A stretch of 64,000 nt of DNA from assembly GCF_007990755.1 (NCBI RefSeq), contig NZ_BJXA01000022.1, positions 58,963-122,962 of the forward strand, given 5' to 3'. A program made the position numbers and the translations under genes. The notes under the pieces were generated by a model, which was given only the letters and a program-made list of their open reading frames with translations, made no database searches and was not told where the DNA came from. Below are positions 53,637 to 61,886 of the stretch, piece by piece (position 1 is the stretch's first letter; every line of letters begins with the position of its first letter). Source of the stretch: Nocardia ninae NBRC 108245 (GTDB taxonomy: Bacteria > Actinomycetota > Actinomycetes > Mycobacteriales > Mycobacteriaceae).

Positions 53637-55262
53637 ATGAAGTTGGCGCACGCGCTGGAGACCGTCAAAGCGCTTGGGGTGCTCCGGTCCCGCGGGGTTT
53701 CCGACCCGCGTAAGCCGCTGGAGACCATCAGGACGATCAAGGAATCCAAGATCTTCGGCCCCCAGGCCACCTTGATCCGGCATGCGGCGCGCATCACGCC
53801 CGACTCCCCCGGCCTGGCCGACGAGCGCGGCGAGCTGACCTACGGCGAGCTCGACAAGCAGTCGACCGCGATCGCACGCGGGTTGCAGGCCGCCGGGATC
53901 ACCGAGGGCACCGTCATCGGCGTGCTGGCCCGCGACCACCGCGGCCTCATCCTGTCGATGGTCGCCGCGGGCAAGCTCGGCGTGCGGGTGGCCCTGATGA
54001 ACACCGGTTTCGCCAAGCCGCAGTTCGCCGAGGTGTGCCAGCGTGAGAACGTCAAGGCGATGCTGCACGACAGCGAGTTCCTCGACCTGCTCGACGCGCT
54101 GCCCGCCGACCTGCCCCGCTTCCTCACCTGGGTCGACGAGGGCACCGACCTGCCCGAGGGCGCACAGACGCTCGACGATCTGGCGGCCGCCAATTCCACC
54201 GAGGAACTGCCCAAGCCTGCCAAGCCCGGCGGCTTCATCATCCTTACCAGCGGCACCACCGGCCTGCCGAAGGGCGCAACGCGCAGCAAGGTCTCCCCGC
54301 TGGCGACGGCGCAGTTCCTCGACCGAATCCCGTTCCCCTTCCAGGGCGCCCAGGTGATCGTGTCGCCGATCTTCCACAGCACCGGCTTCGGCACCGGGCT
54401 GGTCGGCATGGCCATGGGCAACAAGGTGGTGGTGCGCAGGCGGTTCGACGCGGAGGCCACGCTGCAGCTGATCGCCGATCACAAGGCGGAGTTGCTGGTC
54501 GCGGTGCCGACCATGCTGCACCGGATGACGGAACTGGACCCGGCGATCCGCGCCAAGTACGACATCTCGTCGCTGAAAGCCATCGTGCTCGCGGGCTCGG
54601 CGCTCTCGCCCGAGCTGACCATGAAGGCCACCAAGGTGTTCGGGCCGGTCCTGTACAACGTGTACGGCTCCACCGAGTGCTCGGTCGCCACGGTGGCCAA
54701 CCCGGAGGAGCTCGCGCTGTCCCCCGGCACCGTGGGACGCCCGCCGATCACCTGCGAAGTGCGGCTCTACGACGACAACGACAAGCACGTCACCGCGATC
54801 AACACGACCGCGCGCATCTTCATCCGCAGCGGCACGCCGTTCGAGGGCTACACCGACGGCCGCAACAAGCAGATCATCGACGGCTTCATGTCCAGTGGTG
54901 ATGTCGGCCACATCGACGAGCACGGCCTGCTCATGGTGGACGGCCGCGACGACGACATGATCGTCTCCGGCGGCGAGAACGTCTTCCCGCAGGAGGTGGA
55001 GAACCTGCTGCTGGAGCGGCCGGACATCTTCGACGCCGCGGTGGTCGGGGTGGACGACGCCGAATTCGGTAAGCGCCTAAGGGCTTTCGTCGTTCCCGAG
55101 CCGGGCCAGACGCCCGACGGCGAGGAGATCAAGGCCTACGTCAAGAACAATCTGGCCCGCTACAAGGTGCCGCGCGAGGTGATTTTCCTCGACGATCTGC
55201 CGCGCAACCCGACCGGCAAGCTGCTGCGCCGGGTGCTGGTGGAGTACGAGGTCAACGCCTGA
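53637..55262 (+). CDS. Acyl-CoA synthetase (FadD-type), first of a tandem pair
   Basis: The 541-residue adenylate-forming ligase has the P-loop ILTSGTTGLPKGATR (A3), YNVYGSTECS (A5), SGDVGHIDEHGLLMVDGRDDD (A7) and the catalytic Lys in NPTGKLLRR (A10). It activates fatty or other carboxylic acids as acyl-AMP and acyl-CoA. GGAGG lies about 10 nt before the ATG. It and the next gene are paralogues with long matching blocks (for example MNTGFAKPQFA). Confidence 0.94.
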   Translation: MKLAHALETVKALGVLRSRGVSDPRKPLETIRTIKESKIFGPQATLIRHAARITPDSPGLADERGELTYGELDKQSTAIARGLQAAGITEGTVIGVLARDHRGLILSMVAAGKLGVRVALMNTGFAKPQFAEVCQRENVKAMLHDSEFLDLLDALPADLPRFLTWVDEGTDLPEGAQTLDDLAAANSTEELPKPAKPGGFIILTSGTTGLPKGATRSKVSPLATAQFLDRIPFPFQGAQVIVSPIFHSTGFGTGLVGMAMGNKVVVRRRFDAEATLQLIADHKAELLVAVPTMLHRMTELDPAIRAKYDISSLKAIVLAGSALSPELTMKATKVFGPVLYNVYGSTECSVATVANPEELALSPGTVGRPPITCEVRLYDDNDKHVTAINTTARIFIRSGTPFEGYTDGRNKQIIDGFMSSGDVGHIDEHGLLMVDGRDDDMIVSGGENVFPQEVENLLLERPDIFDAAVVGVDDAEFGKRLRAFVVPEPGQTPDGEEIKAYVKNNLARYKVPREVIFLDDLPRNPTGKLLRRVLVEYEVNA

Positions 55263-55433
55263 TCCGACGCGGGCGACACCGTTTGGTTACCCGGCGGTAG
55301 GTGCTGTTGAGATACGTGACACATCGGGTTACAGATGGTTGCTATTGTTAGCGGCAGCACTGGATCCCGAAGTTGCGGTCCGCACCACCCGCCGGCTCAG
55401 CCCTGGGTGGGGCCGCCGGAAGGTTGTTGTCGA

Positions 55434-57092
55434 ATGGTTGTCTCCTTCCCCGCGTTGAGTGGTACCGCCCGCAAGGCCGGCGTTCTCGCCTTGGGCGTGA
55501 ACGTCATGGTCAAACGGCGGTTGTTCAATCCGCTCCGGCTCGATCACGCCGCGCGCTCGGCGTTCAACGTGGTCAAGTTCGGCCCGTTCGCGGGCGTCGC
55601 CATGCACGCCGCCCAGACCAGGCCCGAGGCGGGCGCCATCGTCGACGAGGCGGGCGAGCTGACCTTCGGCCAGCTGAACGAGCAGTCGAACGCGCTGGCT
55701 CGCGGTCTCGCCGCGCAGGGCATCAAGCCCGGTGACGTGGTCGCGGTGCTGGCTCGCGACCATCGCGGCATGGTGCTGAGCCTGCTCGCGACCGGCAAGC
55801 TCGGCGTGCGCACGGTGCTGATGAACACCGGCTTCGCCAAGCCGCAGTTCGCCGACGTGGCCGCCCGCGAGCAGGTGAAGGCGGTGCTGCACGACAGCGA
55901 GTTCATCGACCTGATGAGCGCCATTCCCGCTGAGATCCCGCGGGTGCTCACCTGGGTCGACGCGAAGGACAATGTCGACCCGTCGGCCGCGACGATCGAG
56001 TCGCTGTCGGCGGGCCGGTCCACCGATCCGCTGCCCGCGCCCGCCAAACCGGGCGGCATGGTCATCCTGACCAGCGGCACCACCGGCACCCCCAAGGGCG
56101 CGCCGCGCGACAAGGTGAGCCCGTTCGCCTCGGCTCAGTTCGTCGACCGGGTGCCGCTGCCGCACAACGGCACCATGATCATGGCCGCGCCGATCTTTCA
56201 CGGCACCGGGCTCTCCCAGTTCACCATCGGCGTTGCCCTCGGTAACCGGGTCGTCTTCCAGCAACGCCGGTTCGACCCGGAGCAGACGCTGGCCAACATC
56301 GTGAAGTACCGGGCCGATTCGCTGGTGGTCGTGCCGACCATGTTGCAGCGCATCCTCGACCTCGACGACGAGGTGCTGGCCAAGTACGACCCGAACACCA
56401 TCAAGGTGATCTTCGCGGCGGGCTCGGCCATCGCACCCGACGTCGTAACCCGCACCCTGGACTACTTCGGCGATACCCTTTACAACCTCTACGGCTCCAC
56501 CGAATGCGCGGTCATGACGGTGGCCACCCCTGAGGACCTGCGCAAGGCACCGACCACCGCGGGCAAGCCACCGGTCGGAATCCGGATCGTCCTGCTCGAT
56601 GAGAACCGCAAGCCGATCACCCAGCCGAATGTCACCGGCACCATTTTCGTCGACAACGGTTTCGCGTTCACCGGATACACCGACGGCCGCACCAAAGAGG
56701 TTGTCGACGGCATGATGTCCAGCGGCGACGTCGGGCACTTCGACGCCGACGGACTGCTGTTCATCGATGGCCGCGACGACGACATGATCGTCTCCGGCGG
56801 CGAGAACGTTTTCCCGCTCGAGGTGGAGAACCTGATCGCCGGGCGCGAGGACATCTTCGAAGCCGCCGTAGTCGGGGTGGACGATCGCGAATTCGGCAAG
56901 CGGCTGCGGGCGTTCGTCGTGCCCGGCCCGGACTCCAAGCGCGATCCGCAGGAGATCAAGGACTTCGTCAAGGCGAACCTGGCCCGCTACAAGGTGCCGC
57001 GCGAAGTGATCTTCCTGGACGAGCTGCCCCGCAATGCCACCGGCAAGCTGCTGCGCAAGCCGCTGGTCGAGATGGACATCGAAGCGAGCTGA
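55434..57092 (+). CDS. Acyl-CoA synthetase (FadD-type), second of a tandem pair
   Basis: The 552-residue ligase has the same motifs as its upstream neighbour: ILTSGTTGTPKGAPR, YNLYGSTECAV, SGDVGHFDADGLLFIDGRDDD and NATGKLLRK. It is a tandem paralogue. The ATG at 55434, with GGAAGG about 10 bases upstream, is preferred; later starts exist. The gap of 171 nt from the first gene probably contains its own promoter. A strong hairpin follows. Confidence 0.94.
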   Translation: MVVSFPALSGTARKAGVLALGVNVMVKRRLFNPLRLDHAARSAFNVVKFGPFAGVAMHAAQTRPEAGAIVDEAGELTFGQLNEQSNALARGLAAQGIKPGDVVAVLARDHRGMVLSLLATGKLGVRTVLMNTGFAKPQFADVAAREQVKAVLHDSEFIDLMSAIPAEIPRVLTWVDAKDNVDPSAATIESLSAGRSTDPLPAPAKPGGMVILTSGTTGTPKGAPRDKVSPFASAQFVDRVPLPHNGTMIMAAPIFHGTGLSQFTIGVALGNRVVFQQRRFDPEQTLANIVKYRADSLVVVPTMLQRILDLDDEVLAKYDPNTIKVIFAAGSAIAPDVVTRTLDYFGDTLYNLYGSTECAVMTVATPEDLRKAPTTAGKPPVGIRIVLLDENRKPITQPNVTGTIFVDNGFAFTGYTDGRTKEVVDGMMSSGDVGHFDADGLLFIDGRDDDMIVSGGENVFPLEVENLIAGREDIFEAAVVGVDDREFGKRLRAFVVPGPDSKRDPQEIKDFVKANLARYKVPREVIFLDELPRNATGKLLRKPLVEMDIEAS

Positions 57093-57138
57093 ACCCCGGT
57101 GGTCCCGCACTCCGGGCCCACACACCGTTAACTGAGCT

Positions 57139-57172
57139 CCCCACACGAATTCACAATCGAATTCGTGTGGGG
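57139..57172. terminator. Strong terminator hairpin after the second FadD gene
   Basis: A perfect 14-bp stem (CCCCACACGAATTC, 57139-57152, with 57159-57172) and a 6-nt loop. Confidence 0.7.
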
Positions 57173-57287
57173 ACGACAGTGCGCATGCAGCAGTGATCGC
57201 ACGTAATCGGCATTTTCGGTTTCCCGCTGTTTTTCGGGCGTTTGTCGGCGGGGAAGATGCACGCAATTGGTCGGCTACTATCAGCGC

Positions 57288-57848
57288 GTGAGTATCGAGT
57301 TCGGCCGGTCGACCGCGGGGCACCGCGGCGCCGTCGCGTGGGTGCGCGGTGGTTCGGCCGGGGCGATCTCGGGGACCATTTCCGTTGCGGCCCATGGCTG
57401 GGCGTCCGGGGGCATGTCGCCGGACAGCACGACGCTCGTCCTGTTGGCCGCGGCAGCCGCGGTGATCGGCGCGCTGGTGGCCGGGCTCGCGCCGCTGCGT
57501 GACACCTCGGTCGGCCTGATCACCGCGCTCGTGGCCGGGCAGCTGCTCGGTCACTTCACCATGGGGTTCAACTCCGGCCATCTGCACCACGGCGATGCCC
57601 AGCTGACGCCGACGATGCTCACCGCGCACGTAGTCGCGGCCATTGTTGCGGCACTCGTGATCCGCGGCGCGGAAACCGCCTATCGAACCGGCACTGCCGT
57701 GCTGTTCCGAGTGCTGCGGTCGCCTCGTTCCGCCCCCGTGCTCGCGGACCCCGCGCCGCTGCGCACCACGCACCGCGACCGCGTCATCCTGCGCGTCCTC
57801 GCCGCCGCGTCGCTGCGGACTCGCGGTCCGCCACTCATGATCAGCTGA
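57288..57848 (+). CDS. Small membrane protein with a His-rich loop, possibly linked to copper
   Basis: The 186-residue protein has about four hydrophobic helices (TTLVLLAAAAAVIGALVAGL; DTSVGLITALVAGQLLGHF; MLTAHVVAAIVAALVI). Between them is the loop MGFNSGHLHHGDAQLTPTM, with three His and an Asp. Met and His in such a loop suit copper. The GTG start at 57288 is chosen. It lies 258 nt upstream of the PepSY gene, whose loop is also His-rich. Function is unknown; metal handling is inferred. Confidence 0.7.
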   Translation: MSIEFGRSTAGHRGAVAWVRGGSAGAISGTISVAAHGWASGGMSPDSTTLVLLAAAAAVIGALVAGLAPLRDTSVGLITALVAGQLLGHFTMGFNSGHLHHGDAQLTPTMLTAHVVAAIVAALVIRGAETAYRTGTAVLFRVLRSPRSAPVLADPAPLRTTHRDRVILRVLAAASLRTRGPPLMIS

Positions 57849-58106
57849 CCTCGACTCAGCACTTTTCACACGAAGACATCGCTTCGTCAGCATTCGTGTC
57901 GTCTCTTCGACACCGCTGCGGCACCGGTTTCTCCACCGTGCCGTCATCGCGAAGCATTGCCGCGCAACGAATATCGGCCCAGTGCTCGATAAGCATCACT
58001 CGCACCGCCGACGCATGCCGTCTTCGACCATCGCAGAAGTCCCGACCGACCATCGGGAACTACGCCCGCACAACCGGGTTTCCCGAGCTGCAGAAACGAA
58101 AAGACC

Positions 58107-59573
58107 GTGAGCACAACAGAAACCATTACTCCCGACGCCGAATTACCGCCGCCGCCTCCCGAATCCGTGCCCGCGCGTAAGTCGGCAACGCGAAACGGGC
58201 TGTACGCATTGGCCATGCGCCTGCATTTCTACGCGGGCATATTCGTCGCCCCGTTCATTCTCATCGCCGCCGTCACCGGTGCCCTCTACGCGATCTCCCC
58301 GACCCTCGAGTCGATCGTGTCGCGCGACCTGCTGACGGTCGAGGCGAGCGGCGCACCGAAACCGCTGTCCGAGCAGATCAGCGCCGCCGTCGCCACCCAG
58401 CCGCAGCTCGCGCTGGCCGCGGTCGCACCCGCGCCGGGTGCCGAGGACACCACCCGGGTGCTGTTCGACGACCCGTTGCTCGGCGAATCCGAGCGCCGCG
58501 CGGTCTTCGTCAACCCGTACACGGCCCAGCCGGTCGGCGACTCCGTCGTCTACGGCAGCTCCGGCGCACTGCCCTTGCGCACCTGGATCGACCGGTTGCA
58601 CCGGGATCTGCACCTGGGCGAGCCGGGCCGCCTCTACAGCGAGCTGGCCGCGTCCTGGCTGTGGGTGATCGCGCTGGCCGGGCTGATCGTGTGGATCCGC
58701 CGGGTGCGCACAAGGCGGAACCGGAACTCCACGGGCTGGCTGTTCGCACCGGATCGTTCACAGAACGGCCGCGGCCGGACGGTGAATTGGCATGGCTCCG
58801 TGGGCATGTGGGTGCTGCCGATCATCCTGCTGCTGTCCGCGACCGGCATGACCTGGTCCACCTACGCGGGCGCGAACATCACCGAACTGCGTCAGCAGCT
58901 GAGCTGGACCACCCCCGCGGTCACCACTGCACTGCCGGGAAGTGTTGCGCCCAGCCATGATTCGGGCAGCGATCATCACGGCGGCCACCAGATGTCACCG
59001 GCGCCGAGCAACCCGAGCGACCGGATCGCCGAGGTCGACCGGGTCGCGGCGACCGCACGCGCCAACGGCGTGAACCAGGCCGTCGAGATCACCATTCCCG
59101 CGCAGCCGGAGCAGGCGTTCGCGGTGAAGGAACGGCGGATGCCCGGCACGTACTCGGTCGACGCGGTCGCGGTCGACGGCGCCACCGGTGCGGTCACCGA
59201 TCGGCTCGCGTACGCCGACTGGCCGCTGATGGCCAAGCTCACCAACTGGGGCATCCAGTTCCACATGGGATTGCTGTTCGGGCTGCTCAACCAGCTGCTG
59301 CTGCTCGCCGTCATGATTGGCCTGGTCACCGTGCTGGTGCGCGGCTATCTCATGTGGTGGCGCAGGCGTCCGACTCGTAGGACTGGGCTGCCCGCGCTGG
59401 GCCGGGCGCCGCGACGGGGTGCCTTACGCCGGAGCTCGCCGTGGATCGCGGTACCGGTGGTGGCGCTGGCGCTGGTGGTCGGCTGGTTCGCACCGCTGGT
59501 CGGGCTGAGCTTGCTCGCCTTCCTCGTCATCGACGTGCTGGTGGGAGTCACGGCGAGAATGCGCGCCGCATAA
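58107..59573 (+). CDS. PepSY-associated transmembrane protein with a His-rich periplasmic loop
   Basis: The 488-residue protein has the PepSY_TM (PiuB-like) layout: TM1 (LHFYAGIFVAPFILIAAVTGALY), a PepSY domain (LDRLHRDLHLG-like segment WIDRLHRDLHLGEPG), TM2-3 (VNWHGSVGMWVLPIILLLSATGM), a loop with HDSGSDHHGGHQM, a second PepSY domain, and TM4 onward (HMGLLFGLLNQLLLLAVM). Family members reduce or move iron or copper at the membrane. GTG start. Confidence 0.88.
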   Translation: MSTTETITPDAELPPPPPESVPARKSATRNGLYALAMRLHFYAGIFVAPFILIAAVTGALYAISPTLESIVSRDLLTVEASGAPKPLSEQISAAVATQPQLALAAVAPAPGAEDTTRVLFDDPLLGESERRAVFVNPYTAQPVGDSVVYGSSGALPLRTWIDRLHRDLHLGEPGRLYSELAASWLWVIALAGLIVWIRRVRTRRNRNSTGWLFAPDRSQNGRGRTVNWHGSVGMWVLPIILLLSATGMTWSTYAGANITELRQQLSWTTPAVTTALPGSVAPSHDSGSDHHGGHQMSPAPSNPSDRIAEVDRVAATARANGVNQAVEITIPAQPEQAFAVKERRMPGTYSVDAVAVDGATGAVTDRLAYADWPLMAKLTNWGIQFHMGLLFGLLNQLLLLAVMIGLVTVLVRGYLMWWRRRPTRRTGLPALGRAPRRGALRRSSPWIAVPVVALALVVGWFAPLVGLSLLAFLVIDVLVGVTARMRAA

Positions 59574-59628
59574 CCGCTAAACGGCGCGCCGGGTAACCCG
59601 TGAAGGCACGCGCTGGGTTCCCCGTACC

Positions 59629-59694
59629 GGGTTCCTCTCCGGATGAGACAGTCCGGCCGTCAGTGGCCGGGCCGTCTCGACCGGAGAGGAACCC
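59629..59694. repeat. Long inverted repeat after the PepSY gene
   Basis: Two 30-nt arms (59629-59658 and 59665-59694) are complementary except at 4 positions, with a 6-nt loop. The perfect outer part is GGGTTCCTCTCCGG. It could be a terminator, an RNA structure or a small mobile-element remnant. Confidence 0.7.
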
Positions 59695-59697
59695 CGT

Positions 59698-59738
59698 GCA
59701 CCCCGAGTGTGCTTGCGCTGTCGCGGAACTCGGGGTGC
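59698..59738. repeat. Second inverted repeat next to the long one
   Basis: GCACCCCGAGT and ACTCGGGGTGC (11 bp, perfect) are separated by 19 nt. Together with the preceding repeat this makes a structured non-coding block of about 110 bases between convergent genes. Confidence 0.55.
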
Positions 59739-59819
59739 GGGTTCGGCGAGCGGAGTGTCGAGTGTCGGCACATGGCATCTACCTCCATTTCATTGTTTCG
59801 ATCGGTCAGCCGGTGGTGA

Positions 59820-60311
59820 CTAGCTGTAGAGCCTGGCGATGAACGCCCGCATATTGGCCAGCATCCGCTCGACCTTCTGCTCGGGGTTCAGGTTCTCCCG
59901 ATACCGGTTGCCCAGCGCCGGCGTCTTCTTGCCGCGCGCGTACAGCGAACAGGCCAGATCGGTACACATATAGGTGCCGATCGTGTTGCCCTTGCGTCCG
60001 GACGGACCGGCTTTGGCCGCCGTCAGCAGGGAGACGCCGTTACCGGTGTGCGTGGTCAGGCAGATCGAGCACATCTGGGCCCGACCCGACCCGCCGGTCT
60101 CGTAGCGCAGCGCGACGCCGACCAGCTCGTCGTCGTCCTGCGGGATGACCAGATAGCACCGGCCCGGCAGCGACGGGTCACTCCAGCCGAGGAAATCGAG
60201 GTCGTCCCACGGACGTTCGTCGAGCTCCCGCGGCATCGGCAGCTTCTTGGCCTCGGTTTTGGAACAGTTGATGAACGACGACCTGATGTCGCGCTCGGTC
60301 ACTGGTTTCAT
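59820..60311 (-). CDS. FBP-domain treble-clef zinc-finger protein (EF-G-binding family)
   Basis: The 163-residue protein has MKPVTERDIRSSFINCSKTEAKKL at its start and the treble-clef C-terminal zinc finger: CSIC (x2) and CTDLAC (x4), within QMCSICLTTHTG and GTYMCTDLACSLYARG. This is the FBP/FusB family; FusB-type proteins bind EF-G and free stalled ribosomes. A role in translation stress is inferred. It is divergent from the SRPBCC gene. Confidence 0.88.
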   Translation of the reverse strand: MKPVTERDIRSSFINCSKTEAKKLPMPRELDERPWDDLDFLGWSDPSLPGRCYLVIPQDDDELVGVALRYETGGSGRAQMCSICLTTHTGNGVSLLTAAKAGPSGRKGNTIGTYMCTDLACSLYARGKKTPALGNRYRENLNPEQKVERMLANMRAFIARLYS

Positions 60312-60436
60312 GGCGTTTCCACTCCGTTCCTTCTGATCGGTAACAAACCGCAGTGACGTTACGGGGCCTGACCGGCCCGGACAAACGCATTTCGCTCACG
60401 GATATCCGCTGGTCAGCTACTTGTGAAGCGGATCAC

Positions 60437-60452
60437 CGGAGCGATCGCTCCG
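60437..60452. promoter_or_regulatory. 16-bp perfect palindrome in the FBP/SRPBCC intergenic region
   Basis: CGGAGCGATCGCTCCG is fully self-complementary. It sits in the divergent promoter region. The binder is unknown. Confidence 0.4.
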
Positions 60453-60482
60453 TACCAGTGCAGTACTCGGCCATCCGGGTCT

Positions 60483-60507
60483 GTTTGTCGCCCATCGCGC
60501 CGGGTAT
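60483..60507 (+). promoter_or_regulatory. SigF/SigB-like promoter of the SRPBCC-DUF4383 operon
   Basis: GTTT (60483-60486), a 15-bp spacer and GGGTAT (60502-60507) match the mycobacterial SigF/SigB consensus exactly in both boxes. It lies 91 nt before the GTG at 60599. Confidence 0.65.
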
Positions 60508-60598
60508 GCGCGGGATGTCCTGAGTCGCCACGTCACGAGCGACCGAGTGAGTGCCCGCCCCGGCGAGGCTGCGGGGTCGGGCGACGAAAGGGGTACAT

Positions 60599-61060
60599 GT
60601 GAGTACGTTGGCCGCCACAGTGGACGTCGAAGTCCCGGTTCGCACCGCCTACAACCAGTGGACGCAATTCGAGACGTTCCCCGAATTCATGGAGGGCGTC
60701 GAAGAGGTGCGCCAACTCGATGACAAGCACACGCACTGGCGGATCCATGTCGGTCCGGCCACGCGTGAATTCGACGCCACCATTACCGAACAGCATCCCG
60801 ATGAACGGGTCGCCTGGAAATCCGACAGCGGCCCCGAGCATGCGGGTGTCATCACGTTCCATCGCCTGAGCGATACCACCACCCGGGTGACTGCCCAGAT
60901 GGAGGTCGATCCGGAGGGCTTCGTGGAACACGCCGCCGACAAGCTCGGCGTGCTGAAGCACCGCGTCAACGGAGATATGCAGCGCTTCAAGGAGTTCATC
61001 GAAAAACAAGGTCATGAAACCGGCGGCTGGCGCGGCGACATTCCGCGGCCGGACGCCTGA
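60599..61060 (+). CDS. SRPBCC-family (polyketide cyclase-like) protein
   Basis: The 153-residue helix-grip protein has VDVEVPVRTAYNQWTQFETFPEFMEGV at the start. A hydrophobic pocket and C-terminal helix follow (DKLGVLKHRVNGDMQRFKEFIE). This is the START/Bet v1-like fold that binds lipids or aromatic ligands. GTG start with AAAGGGG upstream. It forms a unit with the DUF4383 gene and has a SigF/SigB-like promoter. The ligand is unknown. Confidence 0.88.
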   Translation: MSTLAATVDVEVPVRTAYNQWTQFETFPEFMEGVEEVRQLDDKHTHWRIHVGPATREFDATITEQHPDERVAWKSDSGPEHAGVITFHRLSDTTTRVTAQMEVDPEGFVEHAADKLGVLKHRVNGDMQRFKEFIEKQGHETGGWRGDIPRPDA

Positions 61061-61078
61061 GTTGAAAGGCAGCCAGTC

Positions 61079-61558
61079 ATGGCAACATTTCAGCCGAACG
61101 CGGCAACCACCGAATGGACGCCGACCCGCATCGCCGCACTCGCGGTAGGCGCCGTCTTCTTGATAGTCGGTGTCCTCGGTTTCATCCCGGGCGTCACCAC
61201 CGACTACGACACGATGACCTTCGCCGGGCACCACTCCGACGCCAAACTGCTGGGCGTCTTCGAAGTTTCGGTGCTGCACAACATCGTGCACCTGCTGTTC
61301 GGCGTAGCCGGCCTGCTCGCCGCACGCACCTTCCAGGGTGCCCGCTGGTTCCTGATCGGCGGCGGTGCCATCTACCTGGTGCTGTGGCTCTACGGCCTGA
61401 TCATCGACAAGGGCAGCGCCGCCAACTTCGTCCCGGTCAACGATGCCGACAATTGGCTGCACTTCGGCCTCGGCCTCGGCATGGTCGTGCTCGGCGCCGT
61501 GCTGCCACGACTCGGCGCGCCGGGCCACGCGGGGCAGGGCCGCCAGGCCTTCCGATAA
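61079..61558 (+). CDS. DUF4383-family membrane protein
   Basis: The 159-residue protein has four transmembrane helices (RIAALAVGAVFLIVGVLGFIP; VLHNIVHLLFGVAGLLAA; WFLIGGGAIYLVLWLYG; LHFGLGLGMVVLGAV). The family motif HNIVHLLFG is conserved. It lies 18 nt downstream of the SRPBCC gene, probably in one general-stress operon. Function unknown. Confidence 0.9.
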   Translation: MATFQPNAATTEWTPTRIAALAVGAVFLIVGVLGFIPGVTTDYDTMTFAGHHSDAKLLGVFEVSVLHNIVHLLFGVAGLLAARTFQGARWFLIGGGAIYLVLWLYGLIIDKGSAANFVPVNDADNWLHFGLGLGMVVLGAVLPRLGAPGHAGQGRQAFR

Positions 61559-61586
61559 TCCCCTGCGACACAACTGAATACGCGAG

Positions 61587-61611
61587 CCCCGCCCGGGCGG
61601 TCCGGGCGGGG
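61587..61611. terminator. Bidirectional terminator
   Basis: A perfect 10-bp CCCCGCCCGG/CCGGGCGGGG stem with a 5-nt loop and TT lies between convergent genes. Confidence 0.65.
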
Positions 61612-61622
61612 TTGCGCATGTA

Positions 61623-61877
61623 TCAGGGAATTTCCGACGGCTCGTCCGGTAACTCCGCGGCGGGCGCCTTCTCCGGCACCGCGATGGGGCGCAAGACGAC
61701 CCAGGCGATGAAGAGCAGGGAAACCACGCCCATGCCGATCCCCGCCCAGAGATTCACATTGATGCCACCGGTTTTGGCTTCATCGGCGGCGGTATGGCTG
61801 ACCAATCCGGTGATGATCAGAATGACGCCGTAGCTGCCGAGTAGGGCGCCGACGATGGTGCGGATGTCGAAAAGCAT
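61623..61877 (-). CDS. Small two-helix membrane protein downstream of the sodium symporter
   Basis: The 84-residue protein has two hydrophobic helices (TIVGALLGSYGVILIITGLVS; VNLWAGIGMGVVSLLFIAWVVL) and a short acidic tail. It starts 9 nt downstream of the symporter stop, so it is cotranscribed. It may be an accessory subunit; no family is recognised. Confidence 0.7.
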   Translation of the reverse strand: MLFDIRTIVGALLGSYGVILIITGLVSHTAADEAKTGGINVNLWAGIGMGVVSLLFIAWVVLRPIAVPEKAPAAELPDEPSEIP

Positions 61878-61886
61878 GGCGGCTCC

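Noticed and set aside
55329-57947. 872-codon minus-strand open frame across the second FadD gene
   Set aside because: It is antisense to a ligase with all motifs intact; composition is Arg/Gly/His-rich without domains.
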